64,000 nt of DNA from Novisyntrophococcus fermenticellae (lineage in GTDB: Bacteria; Bacillota; Clostridia; Lachnospirales; Lachnospiraceae): NCBI RefSeq assembly GCF_018866245.1, contig NZ_CP076458.1, forward strand, positions 62,001 through 126,000, given 5' to 3'. Positions 47,017-56,001 of this stretch are shown one piece after another (positions within the stretch are counted from its first letter, which is position 1; every line of letters begins with the position of its first letter). The position numbers and the translations under genes were made by a program. Under the pieces are notes generated by a model. That model was not told the origin of the DNA. It saw only the letters and a program-made list of their open reading frames with translations, and searched no databases.

Positions 47017-48945
47017 TCAGCTTTTCTTCAAAAATGGCTTGAATTCGCGGCCGTTACCTTTATAAAATCGACTGAACATCTCATAGTATTCCAGACGAAG
47101 TACCTGGATGCCGACAATCAGTCCTTCCATAGCGCAGACAAAGGCATTACCCAGGACAATAATAATCCAGTTAGGTGACCCTCCCTGCTCGGCACCTGCG
47201 AGCATTAGTACAACCTCCATCATGGCTGCATGGCTGACTGCAAAAGCGCCCATACGGACAAAGGAGAGAGTGTTCGACATGTAGCTTAAAGCAACCTCGA
47301 AAAGCTCAAAAAAGCTTTGTACAAAGAACATCCCCTTACCGCCTTCAATTGCCGGTGTGCGTCCTTTTACAAGTCTGGTCAGGGGCTCTTTCAGCATGAT
47401 CAGAATCAAAGGAACCACAAACATCACTACCAGAACCGCTGTTGCGGGAAGTGTGTGACCTGACATATACAGGAATAACACGGCTGTCAGTGCTCCGTAA
47501 AATACCAGACCACTGATTGCATTCTGATCAAAATAAGTACCTTCCACATCCCGTGCTTTTACCGCATTGATTATATGCATAATCATGGTCGTTAGAATCA
47601 GGAACATCCCAAATGCGATGGCAACCACAAAAACCGTATTCATGGTACCGATAAAAGGAAGTGTAATCATATCCGTCTTAGGCTTCAGCCAAAATGCAGG
47701 AATTACATCTTCAAATCCAAAAAAACTTCCATACATAAACCCAAAGAAAGTCGAAAAGACACCTGCCATACTCATGATAGCTGCCAGTGTGATCTTCTTA
47801 TATTTATACAGAAGCGCTCCTCCGACTGCCAGAAACAATCCCTGCCCAACATCGCCAAACATGCTTCCAAAGATGAAAGTATATGTGAGAGCGACAAAAA
47901 CAGTAGGATCCATTTCGTGATAACCCGGCAGACCATACATTCGGATAAACATCTCAAACGGTTTAAATATCTTGGGGTTTTTCAGCTTGGTTGGTGGCTG
48001 CATTACAATATTATTATCATTGTCCTCAATAAAACAAAAGAGCTTGGGATCATTTGCAATCTCTTTTTGGAATGTCGCCGCATCTTTCTCCGACATCCAT
48101 CCGCAAAGAATGTAGAAGGTTTCTTTCTTTGAGCTGGTACATGCAGCAAGTTTTCTTATGTCAAAGTTCTCAGACTGTGCGGACAGTCTGCTGTAGGCGG
48201 CAGCGAGATCGTCTGTGTGGTCCTTCAGCTGTTCCTGTATTCTGGAATCACAGGAAGCAATCATCTGGTTGGTTTCCTGAAGCTTTTCCGCCAGCTTTGC
48301 ATGAGCCTCTACAGGAGTTCCTTCATAGGCATCCGGCAGAAAGATGCGCTCAAAGTGCATAGAAGCAAAGGTTGCGTCCACGCGGCTGATATTCTCTCTG
48401 ACGCAAAAGTAAATGCCCCAGACATACTGGTCATCCGAATGGCACTGGTAAAATACAGTTGCCATATCATCATAGATATAGTTTTTAAGCTTATTAAAAT
48501 ACTCTTTTGGTATCTTGCCAAAACGAAGCTTTAAATGCTTAAAATGAAAAATAGCAGAAATATCATATTCCAGTCCCATAAATGGTTCAATTTTGTCATA
48601 AAGCTCTTGATATCTGCTTCTCTTGGCCTCATAGCCGGCTCTTTCTTCATTAATCTGGGTCAAGATCCGATCCAGCTTCTGAACAAAACTAATGGATTCC
48701 TCAAGTGTGAGCTTTTTATCCGTATTCCGTCTGTCTTCCGGAAGAAGCTGCATATAGTTTTCTGCAAGCTTCAGCGTCTCTTTGTAAGGATTTATCTGGA
48801 TATACGGAGTCAAATCCTGCACAGACTTCAGTTCAGCCAGTGCATTTTCCAGATGAATCTCGTACTTTGACAGATACTGGTTGACCACACGGTCAATATC
48901 AGATTTCGGACCCGTTATGCTCAGGAATTTCATCTTTATTATCAA
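47017..48945 (-). CDS. ntpI: V/A-type ATPase subunit I (a)
   Basis: A 642-residue subunit with a cytoplasmic N-terminal half rich in coiled coil (about 1-320) and a membrane half of seven to eight helices (about 340-630). The conserved membrane end includes FVRMGAFAVSHAAMM and the YYEMFSRFYKGNGREFKPF terminus. It forms the ion half-channels beside ring K. A TTG start at 48945 has GGAGG nine bases upstream, while ATG 48933 is 21 bases from it. Loss of start certainty only. Confidence 0.93.
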   Translation of the reverse strand: MIIKMKFLSITGPKSDIDRVVNQYLSKYEIHLENALAELKSVQDLTPYIQINPYKETLKLAENYMQLLPEDRRNTDKKLTLEESISFVQKLDRILTQINEERAGYEAKRSRYQELYDKIEPFMGLEYDISAIFHFKHLKLRFGKIPKEYFNKLKNYIYDDMATVFYQCHSDDQYVWGIYFCVRENISRVDATFASMHFERIFLPDAYEGTPVEAHAKLAEKLQETNQMIASCDSRIQEQLKDHTDDLAAAYSRLSAQSENFDIRKLAACTSSKKETFYILCGWMSEKDAATFQKEIANDPKLFCFIEDNDNNIVMQPPTKLKNPKIFKPFEMFIRMYGLPGYHEMDPTVFVALTYTFIFGSMFGDVGQGLFLAVGGALLYKYKKITLAAIMSMAGVFSTFFGFMYGSFFGFEDVIPAFWLKPKTDMITLPFIGTMNTVFVVAIAFGMFLILTTMIMHIINAVKARDVEGTYFDQNAISGLVFYGALTAVLFLYMSGHTLPATAVLVVMFVVPLILIMLKEPLTRLVKGRTPAIEGGKGMFFVQSFFELFEVALSYMSNTLSFVRMGAFAVSHAAMMEVVLMLAGAEQGGSPNWIIIVLGNAFVCAMEGLIVGIQVLRLEYYEMFSRFYKGNGREFKPFLKKS

Positions 48946-49039
48946 AGTAAAACACCTCCGGTATTCCTTATTTTTTTACAATTCAGCTATGCGGAGCTTA
49001 TAACTGAATTGCAACAAGATATTTGTATGTCTTTTCCTG

Positions 49040-50080
49040 CTAAGTTTTTCTGACATAGGTCATGGCCTCGTCCGGGGTTATTCGGTAACGCACACATTCC
49101 AAAGCAATAATCAGCCGATCCACTTCATGCTCTTTGTGATACAGATAGGAGTATATGGTAATTACCGAATAAGGGTCTTTTCGGGATTCAGTGGAAAGTA
49201 TATGCTTCATAATGGAGGCATACATAGATTCCAGAGTATCTAAAGTAAAGCCTTTGTACTGACGGGCATAGTAGGTTTGTTCCAACAATGCCTCCAGAGC
49301 AGGAGTGCTTTCGGCTTCAACCATTGCGACAATCTGCTGCTTGCTGATACGGTATTTGATTGGTATCAAAAGCGCATAAATGTCTGCAGAGGACATATGA
49401 TAGTAATTTTTTGCACGATATATCCACTGTAGGTTCAGCATGTCAAATTTACTGCCATAAGCTGTTGTCAAATCCTTTAAATCACGGCCTTGATAGAGCT
49501 TATCTTTCATCTTCCAGAGATCTCTGAAATAATATAGATCCAGAGTCATCTCATAATCGAAGAGCGTGGGATTTTCCATCGCAAGCAGCTTTGAGAAAGG
49601 TTCATAGTAAACAGTTCCCCGTAAAGACTCTACAAAATCCTGAACTGTAGAACTGGCGGACATCAGCGAAAGGTTTAAGCCGGAGTGCCGCTTAAAGAAG
49701 TCCTCAAAAGCAGAAAGATTGACCTGAGTCACACGGTGGTCAAACAAATTCGTCAGGCATTCCTTAATTACAGAAACTTCATAACGCTGAAAATACAGGG
49801 TCAAAAACTGGCGTTGCGAAACGTTGGAAAACCTGTATAGTTTAGCGAAATCCCGATATATACTCTGCCGGAGCATCTGCTCGATCTGGACACGATGCAG
49901 CTCATTTTCATCCGATAAGCCGAATATAGGTTCATAGGAAGGCCATTGCTTCAGATAATTTACAGCCTGCGGCACAGTCTCCAGTTCCGTAATTTCCCGA
50001 AAGTTGGAATCCTTCAGAAAGTGGCTTTCCATGGCACGTATCTTAGTGGTAAGACCGCTGTAGGATAACAAACCGTTCAT
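49040..50080 (-). CDS. ntpC: V/A-type ATPase subunit C
   Basis: A 346-residue, largely helical soluble subunit C (AtpC/NtpC, the socket joining the shaft to the ring). Recognisable segments include RDLWKMKDKLYQGRDLKDL and the C-terminal EVDRLIIALECVRYRI. It lies upstream of ntpI here, whereas in Enterococcus it follows ntpE. Start ATG has GGAAGTG upstream. Confidence 0.92.
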   Translation of the reverse strand: MNGLLSYSGLTTKIRAMESHFLKDSNFREITELETVPQAVNYLKQWPSYEPIFGLSDENELHRVQIEQMLRQSIYRDFAKLYRFSNVSQRQFLTLYFQRYEVSVIKECLTNLFDHRVTQVNLSAFEDFFKRHSGLNLSLMSASSTVQDFVESLRGTVYYEPFSKLLAMENPTLFDYEMTLDLYYFRDLWKMKDKLYQGRDLKDLTTAYGSKFDMLNLQWIYRAKNYYHMSSADIYALLIPIKYRISKQQIVAMVEAESTPALEALLEQTYYARQYKGFTLDTLESMYASIMKHILSTESRKDPYSVITIYSYLYHKEHEVDRLIIALECVRYRITPDEAMTYVRKT

Positions 50081-50085
50081 CTAAA

Positions 50086-50397
50086 TCACTTCCTTATTAT
50101 TTTTTTATATATTTGTGCAGAGAGAGTATTGTGATTCTCTTCGTAGTAATGCTCCATAGATTCCAGTATGGAGTCCGCACTTTTCCTGAGTTCAAAAAGC
50201 TCTTTTTCCAGCTGTTTTGACAGTGTATCCTGCAGGATATCCAGCTCTTTTTCGGTTGAAGCCTCCAATTCCTTGTCATATGAGGCAATCTGGTTTTCCG
50301 CCTGAATATCCAGTTGCTTTTTTTGATTGGCAGCAGCATCCAGTATTCGTGAAGAAGCAGTCTCTATTTCCGAGAGCTTGTCAATTATCTGATTCAT
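50086..50397 (-). CDS. ntpF: V/A-type ATPase stalk subunit H/G
   Basis: A 103-residue charged coiled-coil protein from residue 10 to near the end, the partner of subunit E in the peripheral stalk. It is the first gene of the operon. The ATG at 50397 follows AGGAGGGG; a longer frame begins at 50433 and is unsupported. The gap to trmB (50398-50626) must hold divergent promoters, but none is clear. Confidence 0.85.
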   Translation of the reverse strand: MNQIIDKLSEIETASSRILDAAANQKKQLDIQAENQIASYDKELEASTEKELDILQDTLSKQLEKELFELRKSADSILESMEHYYEENHNTLSAQIYKKIIRK

Positions 50398-50626
50398 AAT
50401 CCCCTCCTTAATAATTTCCTTAAAGCTCAGCATGCAAATCTAAACATTATAGTACCCGATTGCATGTTACTATCATACACCTTTTTAAAAAAAATACTAG
50501 TGGAAAATGAAGAATTTTGCCACTGAAAACGCACTGATGAATTATAAAGATGTTTCCTTTGTAAGGATTTTCTGATAAAGTAATAAATAAGTAAATTAAG
50601 GCTATAGAAAAGGCAGGTTTATCAGA

Positions 50627-51289
50627 ATGCGTTTAAGAAATATTCAAGGTGCAGCGGAAAGTATTGGGAAATCCGGCTATGTCCTGCAAAACCCGGAAGG
50701 TCACAAAGGACATTGGAATCAGGTGTTTGATAGTGGACATCCAATCCATATTGAGGTGGGAATGGGAAAGGGACGTTTTTTAATGGATATGGCAAAAGCC
50801 CATCCCGATATAGATTATATAGGAATTGAAATGTATGATAGTGTTCTTTTGCGAGCCGTACAAAAAGCCGAGGCACTTGAGGATTCCCCGGAAAACTTCC
50901 GCTTTATCAGAATGGATGCAAGAGAACTCTCATCAGTGTTCGAAAAAGGAGAAGTAGAACAGATCTATTTGAACTTTTCAGATCCCTGGCCTAAGGACAG
51001 GCATGCAAAGAGACGGCTTACGTCCCGGCAGTTCTTAAAGCGATATACAGAAATAATTCTTCCGGGACGAAAAGTGGAATTTAAGACAGATAATAAGAAC
51101 CTGTTTGAATTTTCACTTCAGGAACTTAAGGAAAGCGGATGGGTATTGGAAGGATGCACCTTCGATCTTCACAAGGACGAGGTCATGAACAAAGGCAACA
51201 TTATGACTGAATATGAAGAAAAATTTTCTTCCTGTGGAAATGCTATTTATAAATTTATTGCATACTACCAGTATACACACGAACGCTAG
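50627..51289 (+). CDS. trmB: tRNA (guanine-N7-)-methyltransferase
   Basis: A 220-residue SAM-dependent enzyme that makes m7G46 in tRNA. The SAM motif is IEVGMGKGRFLMDMA, and the typical FSDPWPKDRHAKRRL, FKTDN and MTEYEEKFSS motifs are present. It starts at ATG with GGCAGG upstream and is followed by hairpin elements rather than a gene. A tRNA gene lies 560 bases downstream, probably by chance. Confidence 0.95.
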   Translation: MRLRNIQGAAESIGKSGYVLQNPEGHKGHWNQVFDSGHPIHIEVGMGKGRFLMDMAKAHPDIDYIGIEMYDSVLLRAVQKAEALEDSPENFRFIRMDARELSSVFEKGEVEQIYLNFSDPWPKDRHAKRRLTSRQFLKRYTEIILPGRKVEFKTDNKNLFEFSLQELKESGWVLEGCTFDLHKDEVMNKGNIMTEYEEKFSSCGNAIYKFIAYYQYTHER

Positions 51290-51299
51290 ACGTTCTGTA

Positions 51300-51465
51300 C
51301 TAGTATAGCCGATTATAAATACTTTTCTGCTTCATTTGTCTGAATTCCGCGATAACCGCAATGTCAAAGCCTCACCGTAGCCCGCTACGGCTACGTTTTG
51401 CCATCACGGTTCTCACCAAATCATCCTCATTGAATCAGTAAGTTATTTAATTTCGGCTATACTAG
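51300..51465. repeat. Structured element C, hairpin with 13-bp ends
   Basis: Perfect inverted ends CTAGTATAGCCGA (51300-51312) and TCGGCTATACTAG (51453-51465). Inside, CCGTAGC-CC-GCTACGG is a perfect 7-bp hairpin, and AACCG/CGGTT stems flank it. It fills most of the gap between trmB and the small gene at 51623. No transposase is present. It may be a non-autonomous element or a structured RNA. Confidence 0.75.
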
Positions 51466-51521
51466 GGTCAAAAAGGTCATGTTTTTTCATGCAAGCATGA
51501 AACGCATGACCTTTTGACCCT
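51464..51521. repeat. Element D, 58-base double hairpin
   Basis: Left arm AGGGTCAAAAAGGTCATG (51464-51481) and right arm CATGACCTTTTGACCCT (51505-51521) pair except for one bulged base. The centre is a second palindrome, TTTCATG-CAAG-CATGAAA. It abuts element C and shares the word AGGGTCAAAAGGTC with the palindrome at 8444. Confidence 0.75.
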
Positions 51522-51622
51522 GGTATCATATTATAATAGTAAAAAGAGAATCGGTACATTGCTGGCGGATACAGATATTTATTAAATAATGTACTGATTT
51601 AAGGGGCATAAATAGGAGATAT

Positions 51623-51766
51623 ATGAAGAAATCTGGATTAAAAGAGAAGATGGAAGAGTTTAGTTATGATATGAACGCAAAAAAAGGAAAACTGCCTGTA
51701 ATCCTGAAATCATTAAAGGAAGTAGACACAAATCTGGCTAAAATGACAAAAAATAAAAAAAAGTAA
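51623..51766 (+). CDS. Small lysine-rich hypothetical protein
   Basis: A 47-residue basic peptide (about a third lysine; begins MKKSGLKEKMEEFSYDMNAK and ends KNKKK). It has no membrane helix, cysteine or known motif. The ATG follows TAGGAGAT at good spacing, which is the main support. It lies alone between hairpin element D and tRNA-Lys. It could be a real small gene or a chance open frame. Confidence 0.5.
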   Translation: MKKSGLKEKMEEFSYDMNAKKGKLPVILKSLKEVDTNLAKMTKNKKK

Positions 51767-51785
51767 AGAAATTGTAAAAAAAGGG

Positions 51786-51814
51786 TTGATTTTTATAATA
51801 TCATCTATTATAAT
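51786..51814 (+). promoter_or_regulatory. tRNA-Lys promoter
   Basis: TTGATT (51786-51791), 17 bases, TATAAT (51809-51814), 34 bases before the tRNA gene. Confidence 0.7.
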
Positions 51815-51848
51815 AACTCTTGCGTTGTAAAATTAATAACGAAAGAAA

Positions 51849-51921
51849 GCGCCTTTAGCTCAGTTGGTAGAGCAGTAGACTCTTAATCTATTTGTCCAGG
51901 GTTCGAGTCCCTGAAGGCGCA
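51849..51921 (+). tRNA. tRNA-Lys (anticodon CTT)
   Basis: A 73-base cloverleaf: acceptor GCGCCTT with AAGGCGC, D-stem GCTC/GAGC, anticodon stem GTAGA/TCTAT (one G-U pair) with loop CTCTTAA giving anticodon CTT, and T-stem CAGGG/CCCTG with loop TTCGAGT. The discriminator is A. CCA is not encoded and must be added. Confidence 0.96.
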
Positions 51922-51981
51922 CTGGAAAGCACTGTTTTCGATGACGAAAGAGCACCGGGGGCGGTGTTTTTGTATTCGAGA

Positions 51982-52325
51982 GAGCCGTGCAAAATCAAAA
52001 CCAAAAATTCAGAATGGGAAGCTGGCTTACCAGGCTGAATTTTTGGTTTTGATTTTATAGGGCGAACGCCCTCAAGCGAAATGAAGCGAAGCGGAATTGA
52101 GGTTGGCACGGCTCGCCTCCGGAAGCTGGCTTACCAGGCTGAATTTTTGGTTTTGATTTTATAGGGCGAACGCCCTCAAGCGAAATGAAGCGAAGCGGAA
52201 TTGAGGTTGGCACGGCTCGCCTCCGGAAGCTGGCTTACCAGGCTGAATTTTCGGTTTTGATTTTATAGGGCGAACGCCCTCAAGCGAAATGAAGCGAAGC
52301 GGAATTGAGGTTGGCACGGCTCGCT
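51982..52325 (+). repeat. Structured repeat element B with three 104-bp copies
   Basis: The complete element is 51982-52114: outer ends GAGCCGTGC / GCACGGCTC, a perfect 22-bp inner stem (51991-52012 with 52035-52056), an inner CTGG-CTTA-CCAG hairpin, AGGGCG-AA-CGCCCT (52059-52072) and a core from 52073 containing AATGAAGCGAAGCGGAAT. From 52018 the sequence repeats three times at a period of 104 bases (52018, 52122, 52226), nearly identical, ending at about 52325. The later copies lack the left arms. The stretch fills the gap between tRNA-Lys and ybaK. Confidence 0.9.
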
Positions 52326-52356
52326 CTTCATATGTTGTTTGAAAGAAGGAATAAAG

Positions 52357-52833
52357 GTGGGAAAAGAAGTTAAAACAAATGCAATGAGGATTTTGGACAA
52401 GCAGAAAATCAGCTATGAACTGATCCAATATGAATGTGAAGAGTTTATAGATGGGATTCATACAGCTGAGAAAACAGGAGCTCCCGTGGAACAGAGCTTT
52501 AAAACATTGGTTGTACAGGGAAAGAGTAGTTTGTATTATGTGCTGGTAATCCCTATTGGGGAGGAGATTAATCTAAAAGCAGCAGCCAGGGTGATTGGAG
52601 AAAAATCCATAGAACTGATACATGTAAAGGACATTAACGCGATTACCGGTTACGTTCGCGGAGGCTGCAGTCCGATTGGTATGAAAAAACAATTTCCTAC
52701 GTATGTCGATGAGTCAGCCCGGAAGTTTGAGAAGATTTATGTGAGTGGAGGAAGAATCGGAACAACATTAGCTTTAAGCCCTGAGGAACTGAAGAAAGTC
52801 AGCAGAGCCGAGTATGCGGATTTGACATTTTGA
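52357..52833 (+). CDS. ybaK: YbaK/EbsC-type aminoacyl-tRNA deacylase
   Basis: A 158-residue editing protein of the YbaK family, which hydrolyses Cys-tRNA(Pro) and other mischarged tRNAs. The lysine in QSFKTLVVQG and the GYVRGGCSPIG motif near residue 105 are the usual ones. I chose GTG at 52357, six bases after GAAGGAA; a TTG at 52339 has no ribosome site and lies beside the repeat. A strong bidirectional terminator follows. Confidence 0.9.
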   Translation: MGKEVKTNAMRILDKQKISYELIQYECEEFIDGIHTAEKTGAPVEQSFKTLVVQGKSSLYYVLVIPIGEEINLKAAARVIGEKSIELIHVKDINAITGYVRGGCSPIGMKKQFPTYVDESARKFEKIYVSGGRIGTTLALSPEELKKVSRAEYADLTF

Positions 52834-52838
52834 CTCCC

Positions 52839-52880
52839 CTTAAGAAGAAGCAGGCTTTTTGCCTACTTCTTCTTAAGTTT
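52839..52880. terminator. Bidirectional terminator after ybaK
   Basis: CTTAAGAAGAAG (52839-52850) and CTTCTTCTTAAG (52866-52877) form a 12-bp stem extended by AGGC/GCCT with T and A runs. It overlaps the coding end of the FUSC gene on the other strand. Confidence 0.85.
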
Positions 52881-54179
52881 ATTGATCAGAAGCGGACGAT
52901 ATAAACGCCGCATTGTCTTTATTACCCTGTTTGCATCTCCATCATGAATGATCACATCCGAGTTTGAGGATGGATTTCCAAAAGTAATGGTCTTTTCTAC
53001 TCCTACATATTCCCTTAAATATGCAATCATGTTTTTCTTACTTGCATTTTTACTGTAAATCCGCAGATAATAGTTTCCTGGAAATTCTTTTGAAGGTTCC
53101 GCTTTTACCTTCAATTTCCTGCCGAATTCCTGATTGCAGAGCGCCTTCATAACCTCTGTGATTTTTTCTTCATCAGCAATCACATAGACATAGGTTGCTT
53201 CCTGCCCATCAGGAAGTTTTCCGTTAACGTATTGCCTGTATGGTGATTTCCTGTAATAGGTGTATTCTTTTTCTTCGATAGCCGTCATATGCTCGGGGCA
53301 ATATATCACAGCGATATCGCCGATAAAAGTACTGATAAAGCAGTTTACTTTTATAAGCTCAAAAAAATCCAAAAGCTTTTTAATGGTATCTCCAGAGATA
53401 ACATATAATTTCAGATATTGATTTTCCCTGACATCATACAAAACAGCCCCATCCATAGCGATAACAGGAAGCTGTAAATCAACATCTTTGATGACTTCAA
53501 CCAGCGAAGCCGGAGTGCGTTTGGTAAAGACTGTAAACTTTGCTCCTTGGGAAATCATCCGGTTAAGTTCGATTTTGCTGTAAGAGGTGAGGGAATCCCT
53601 CATATTTAAAAGCGTATCATCTACACCGGAAATAAACAGGATATCATTATTGTGATAGTGGGGGAGCTCAAAAAGATTGACCCCTATTGCAATCAAGATA
53701 CCAATTAAAGTATCTATAACTCGATTCAGCGTATATATAATAGGATTATCTCCTACCTGACCCAATGTCACTGCAAACAGGACAACGCATGCCATAATGG
53801 AAGTGTTTGTCAGACGTAGTAAAACGGTTGTATATATTACAGGTACGACTGCAAGAGAAATAATTATATATTTAGGCAGACCGCCAAATGCTCCCATAGC
53901 CGGTACATACTGAAAAAGTAATACGATGAGACAACCGAATGCGGCACCTATTAAAGTTCCGGCAATACGTTCGAAACCTGTTCTTGCGCTATAATCCATA
54001 CGTGACTGAATGCAGATGGCAGCGGCAATAATAGACTGCATAATATCCCGCTTTCCTCCGAGAAGCATATGAACTACGAAACATAAAAACACTGCAACCG
54101 CGGATTTAATCATACGCATTCCAATTGGTGGAATTTTATTGCGTATGTGAATAGCATGTTTGTTTGACTTATCTCCCAA
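52863..54179 (-). CDS. FUSC/aromatic acid exporter domain fused to a degenerate HAD domain
   Basis: A 438-residue fusion. Residues 20-175 hold about six membrane helices of the FUSC/ArAE exporter type (KSAVAVFLCFVVHMLLGGKR, GFERIAGTLIGAAFG). Residues 180-435 look like a Cof-type HAD phosphatase, but the catalytic motif is SGVDDTLL at 184-191. The first Asp (nucleophile) of the family's DxDGT is Gly185, and the late GDNxND motif is FGNPSSNSD. So the HAD part is probably inactive and may bind a ligand or partner. Start is TTG 54179 with AAAGAGG six bases upstream. Its relation to the Tad locus is unclear. Confidence 0.8.
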   Translation of the reverse strand: MGDKSNKHAIHIRNKIPPIGMRMIKSAVAVFLCFVVHMLLGGKRDIMQSIIAAAICIQSRMDYSARTGFERIAGTLIGAAFGCLIVLLFQYVPAMGAFGGLPKYIIISLAVVPVIYTTVLLRLTNTSIMACVVLFAVTLGQVGDNPIIYTLNRVIDTLIGILIAIGVNLFELPHYHNNDILFISGVDDTLLNMRDSLTSYSKIELNRMISQGAKFTVFTKRTPASLVEVIKDVDLQLPVIAMDGAVLYDVRENQYLKLYVISGDTIKKLLDFFELIKVNCFISTFIGDIAVIYCPEHMTAIEEKEYTYYRKSPYRQYVNGKLPDGQEATYVYVIADEEKITEVMKALCNQEFGRKLKVKAEPSKEFPGNYYLRIYSKNASKKNMIAYLREYVGVEKTITFGNPSSNSDVIIHDGDANRVIKTMRRLYRPLLINKLKKK

Positions 54180-54280
54180 CTTAAGCCTCTTTCCCGTTAT
54201 TCATAACGTCAAAAGTCAAAATCCCTTTGTCATTATATAGATATTCTACCATATGATTTACAGAAAAGACAGCATGAACT

Positions 54281-55522
54281 TTATTCTGTAAAACGATATT
54301 TCATATCAGCAAAAGTAATTTCATCTCCATTATTCAACTTTACTTCGTCCTCACCCTTCACGGGATTTCCATTTACAAAAGTTCCGTTTCTGGAGCTTAA
54401 ATCTCCGATGTAAAATTCATCGTCTTTCTTTTTTATTTTTGCATGAATCCGGCTTACTGCAGGTGAATCAAGGACACCGTCTACTGCGTGTGAGAGTTTC
54501 CCTACTAAAATCAAATCTTTATTCAAAAGAATGGAAGGCGATGAAGCTGGGGATAAGGCGGAAAGGTAAGGGGTTTCCAAATTTTTGCTGCCAATCAATT
54601 CGGTTTCTCCATATAGAGGGGGGAGTGTGTCAGACTGTTTCATGGAGTGACTGGTATCCGCATCACTATTTTCCAGGTTATCAATGGAATGAGCAGAGAA
54701 ATTCCCTGCTATAAAGCGCTTTACAACATATACACATACGATTGACAAAGCAAGAATTAAAGGTAGCAGGTAAGCCCACAGGGGAAGGGAAAAACACTTG
54801 AAAAGGATTAGCAGAATGGTCAAGAATAAAGTAACACCTATTCCGACATATTTATTCTGAAAAGGTTTTTCCTCGTCTTCCGAAGCTGAAAAAAAAGCAT
54901 CTAAAATTTGTTTTCGCTGCAGGTCTTCACTTTCCAAATCCTCTGGCGGAAGTTCCTGCTTTGTAGAGGATACGGAAGAACTTTCCAAAAGAAGAGCGGA
55001 TCTCAATGCGTCTATTCCACAATTATCTTGAGTAATTTTGCGGTAAAGACCATAGGCGGTTGTAACAGCAGCCTGATTTTTATGATCTATTTTGGGCAGG
55101 AGATGTTCTATCAGTGTCCTAAGCCCCTGACGGATATCTTTCCCATACCCGGGTAAAAAACAAAAGCTGATTTTGGAACTTTCGGAATTTAGAAAGATCA
55201 GCTCCGGAGATAAGACCAAATCATCGACATTTAATAAGAATTGTTCTATATATTCCAAAACCTGAAAAATCTGCTCGTACAACTGAATGAGCATCAACGA
55301 TTCCATACTTTTATGCTCATAAAGATTTTTCAAAGATTGCAGAGATGTTATTTCGTAGCAAAATAGTGTTTTACCATCTACGCCTCTAAGGCTGCAGGTG
55401 AGCAGACCGCTAATATCGTTGGACAGGATCATCCGGACCTGATAAGCACTTGTATCGGCTAAATCCGGACTATCCAAGATTACGTAATTATGGTTCAGAT
55501 CTCTTTTATATTCAATATTCAT
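54281..55522 (-). CDS. DUF6382/FHA-domain protein of the Tad locus
   Basis: A 413-residue protein with an N-terminal DUF6382-like domain (about 1-180), two membrane helices at about 225-270, and a C-terminal FHA domain (about 325-413, with VSRIHAKI and SSRNGTFVNG). FHA domains bind phosphothreonine, so it may connect a Ser/Thr kinase to pilus assembly. It overlaps the TadE-like gene by ATGA, so it belongs to the Tad operon. No kinase is in the window. Confidence 0.85.
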   Translation of the reverse strand: MNIEYKRDLNHNYVILDSPDLADTSAYQVRMILSNDISGLLTCSLRGVDGKTLFCYEITSLQSLKNLYEHKSMESLMLIQLYEQIFQVLEYIEQFLLNVDDLVLSPELIFLNSESSKISFCFLPGYGKDIRQGLRTLIEHLLPKIDHKNQAAVTTAYGLYRKITQDNCGIDALRSALLLESSSVSSTKQELPPEDLESEDLQRKQILDAFFSASEDEEKPFQNKYVGIGVTLFLTILLILFKCFSLPLWAYLLPLILALSIVCVYVVKRFIAGNFSAHSIDNLENSDADTSHSMKQSDTLPPLYGETELIGSKNLETPYLSALSPASSPSILLNKDLILVGKLSHAVDGVLDSPAVSRIHAKIKKKDDEFYIGDLSSRNGTFVNGNPVKGEDEVKLNNGDEITFADMKYRFTE

Positions 55523-55947
55523 CTAAAATCCTTTCCGTCCTGCAGTCGTCCGATACTCCGAAGGTTACGGATATACTCCACAGGTTTCAGCACCTCGGCT
55601 TTGGCTGAGACACTATAGTTTAAGCTGAACGAGCCTTCCGATGGTAAGATTTTACCTTCATAAGTAGTCTGAATTTGTTGTTTGGAAATAGCCACATTTA
55701 CATTGGGTGCGTTTAAGGCCAGCGGTGTTTCTTTAAGGAGGAGCTGTGCTTTTTCTCTTTCATTTCCAGGGGTTAGTACTGCTTCATATGCGGCCTCCGT
55801 AAACCATATCCGCTGATGGATATAAAAACTAAAGAATAGAACCATGAATAGAACAAAAAGAATCAGAGGTGTTATGAAAACTGCTTCAACAGACATAGAA
55901 GCTTTCCGAAGCAGTCTTGGGACGCCGGAAGTTGTATAATTAGTCAT
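55519..55947 (-). CDS. TadE-like pseudopilin
   Basis: A 142-residue pseudopilin. The N-terminal ASMSVEAVFITPLILFVL has the class III signal pattern, with Glu at +5 after the likely cut at KA/SMSVE, followed by one hydrophobic helix and an extracellular domain to about 135. TadE-type proteins initiate or adapt the pilus. ATG 55947 follows GAAAGGAT; a longer frame to 55998 lacks a ribosome site. Confidence 0.85.
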   Translation of the reverse strand: MTNYTTSGVPRLLRKASMSVEAVFITPLILFVLFMVLFFSFYIHQRIWFTEAAYEAVLTPGNEREKAQLLLKETPLALNAPNVNVAISKQQIQTTYEGKILPSEGSFSLNYSVSAKAEVLKPVEYIRNLRSIGRLQDGKDFR

Positions 55948-56001
55948 AATATAATCCTTTCGGAAGTTCAGGTGCACAAAGTGTACAGTAATATGCACGG
56001 G

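Noticed and set aside
51888..52461. Open frames across the 104-bp repeats
   Set aside because: They read through repeated DNA with a duplicated peptide and overlap tRNA-Lys and ybaK; no start signals are present.
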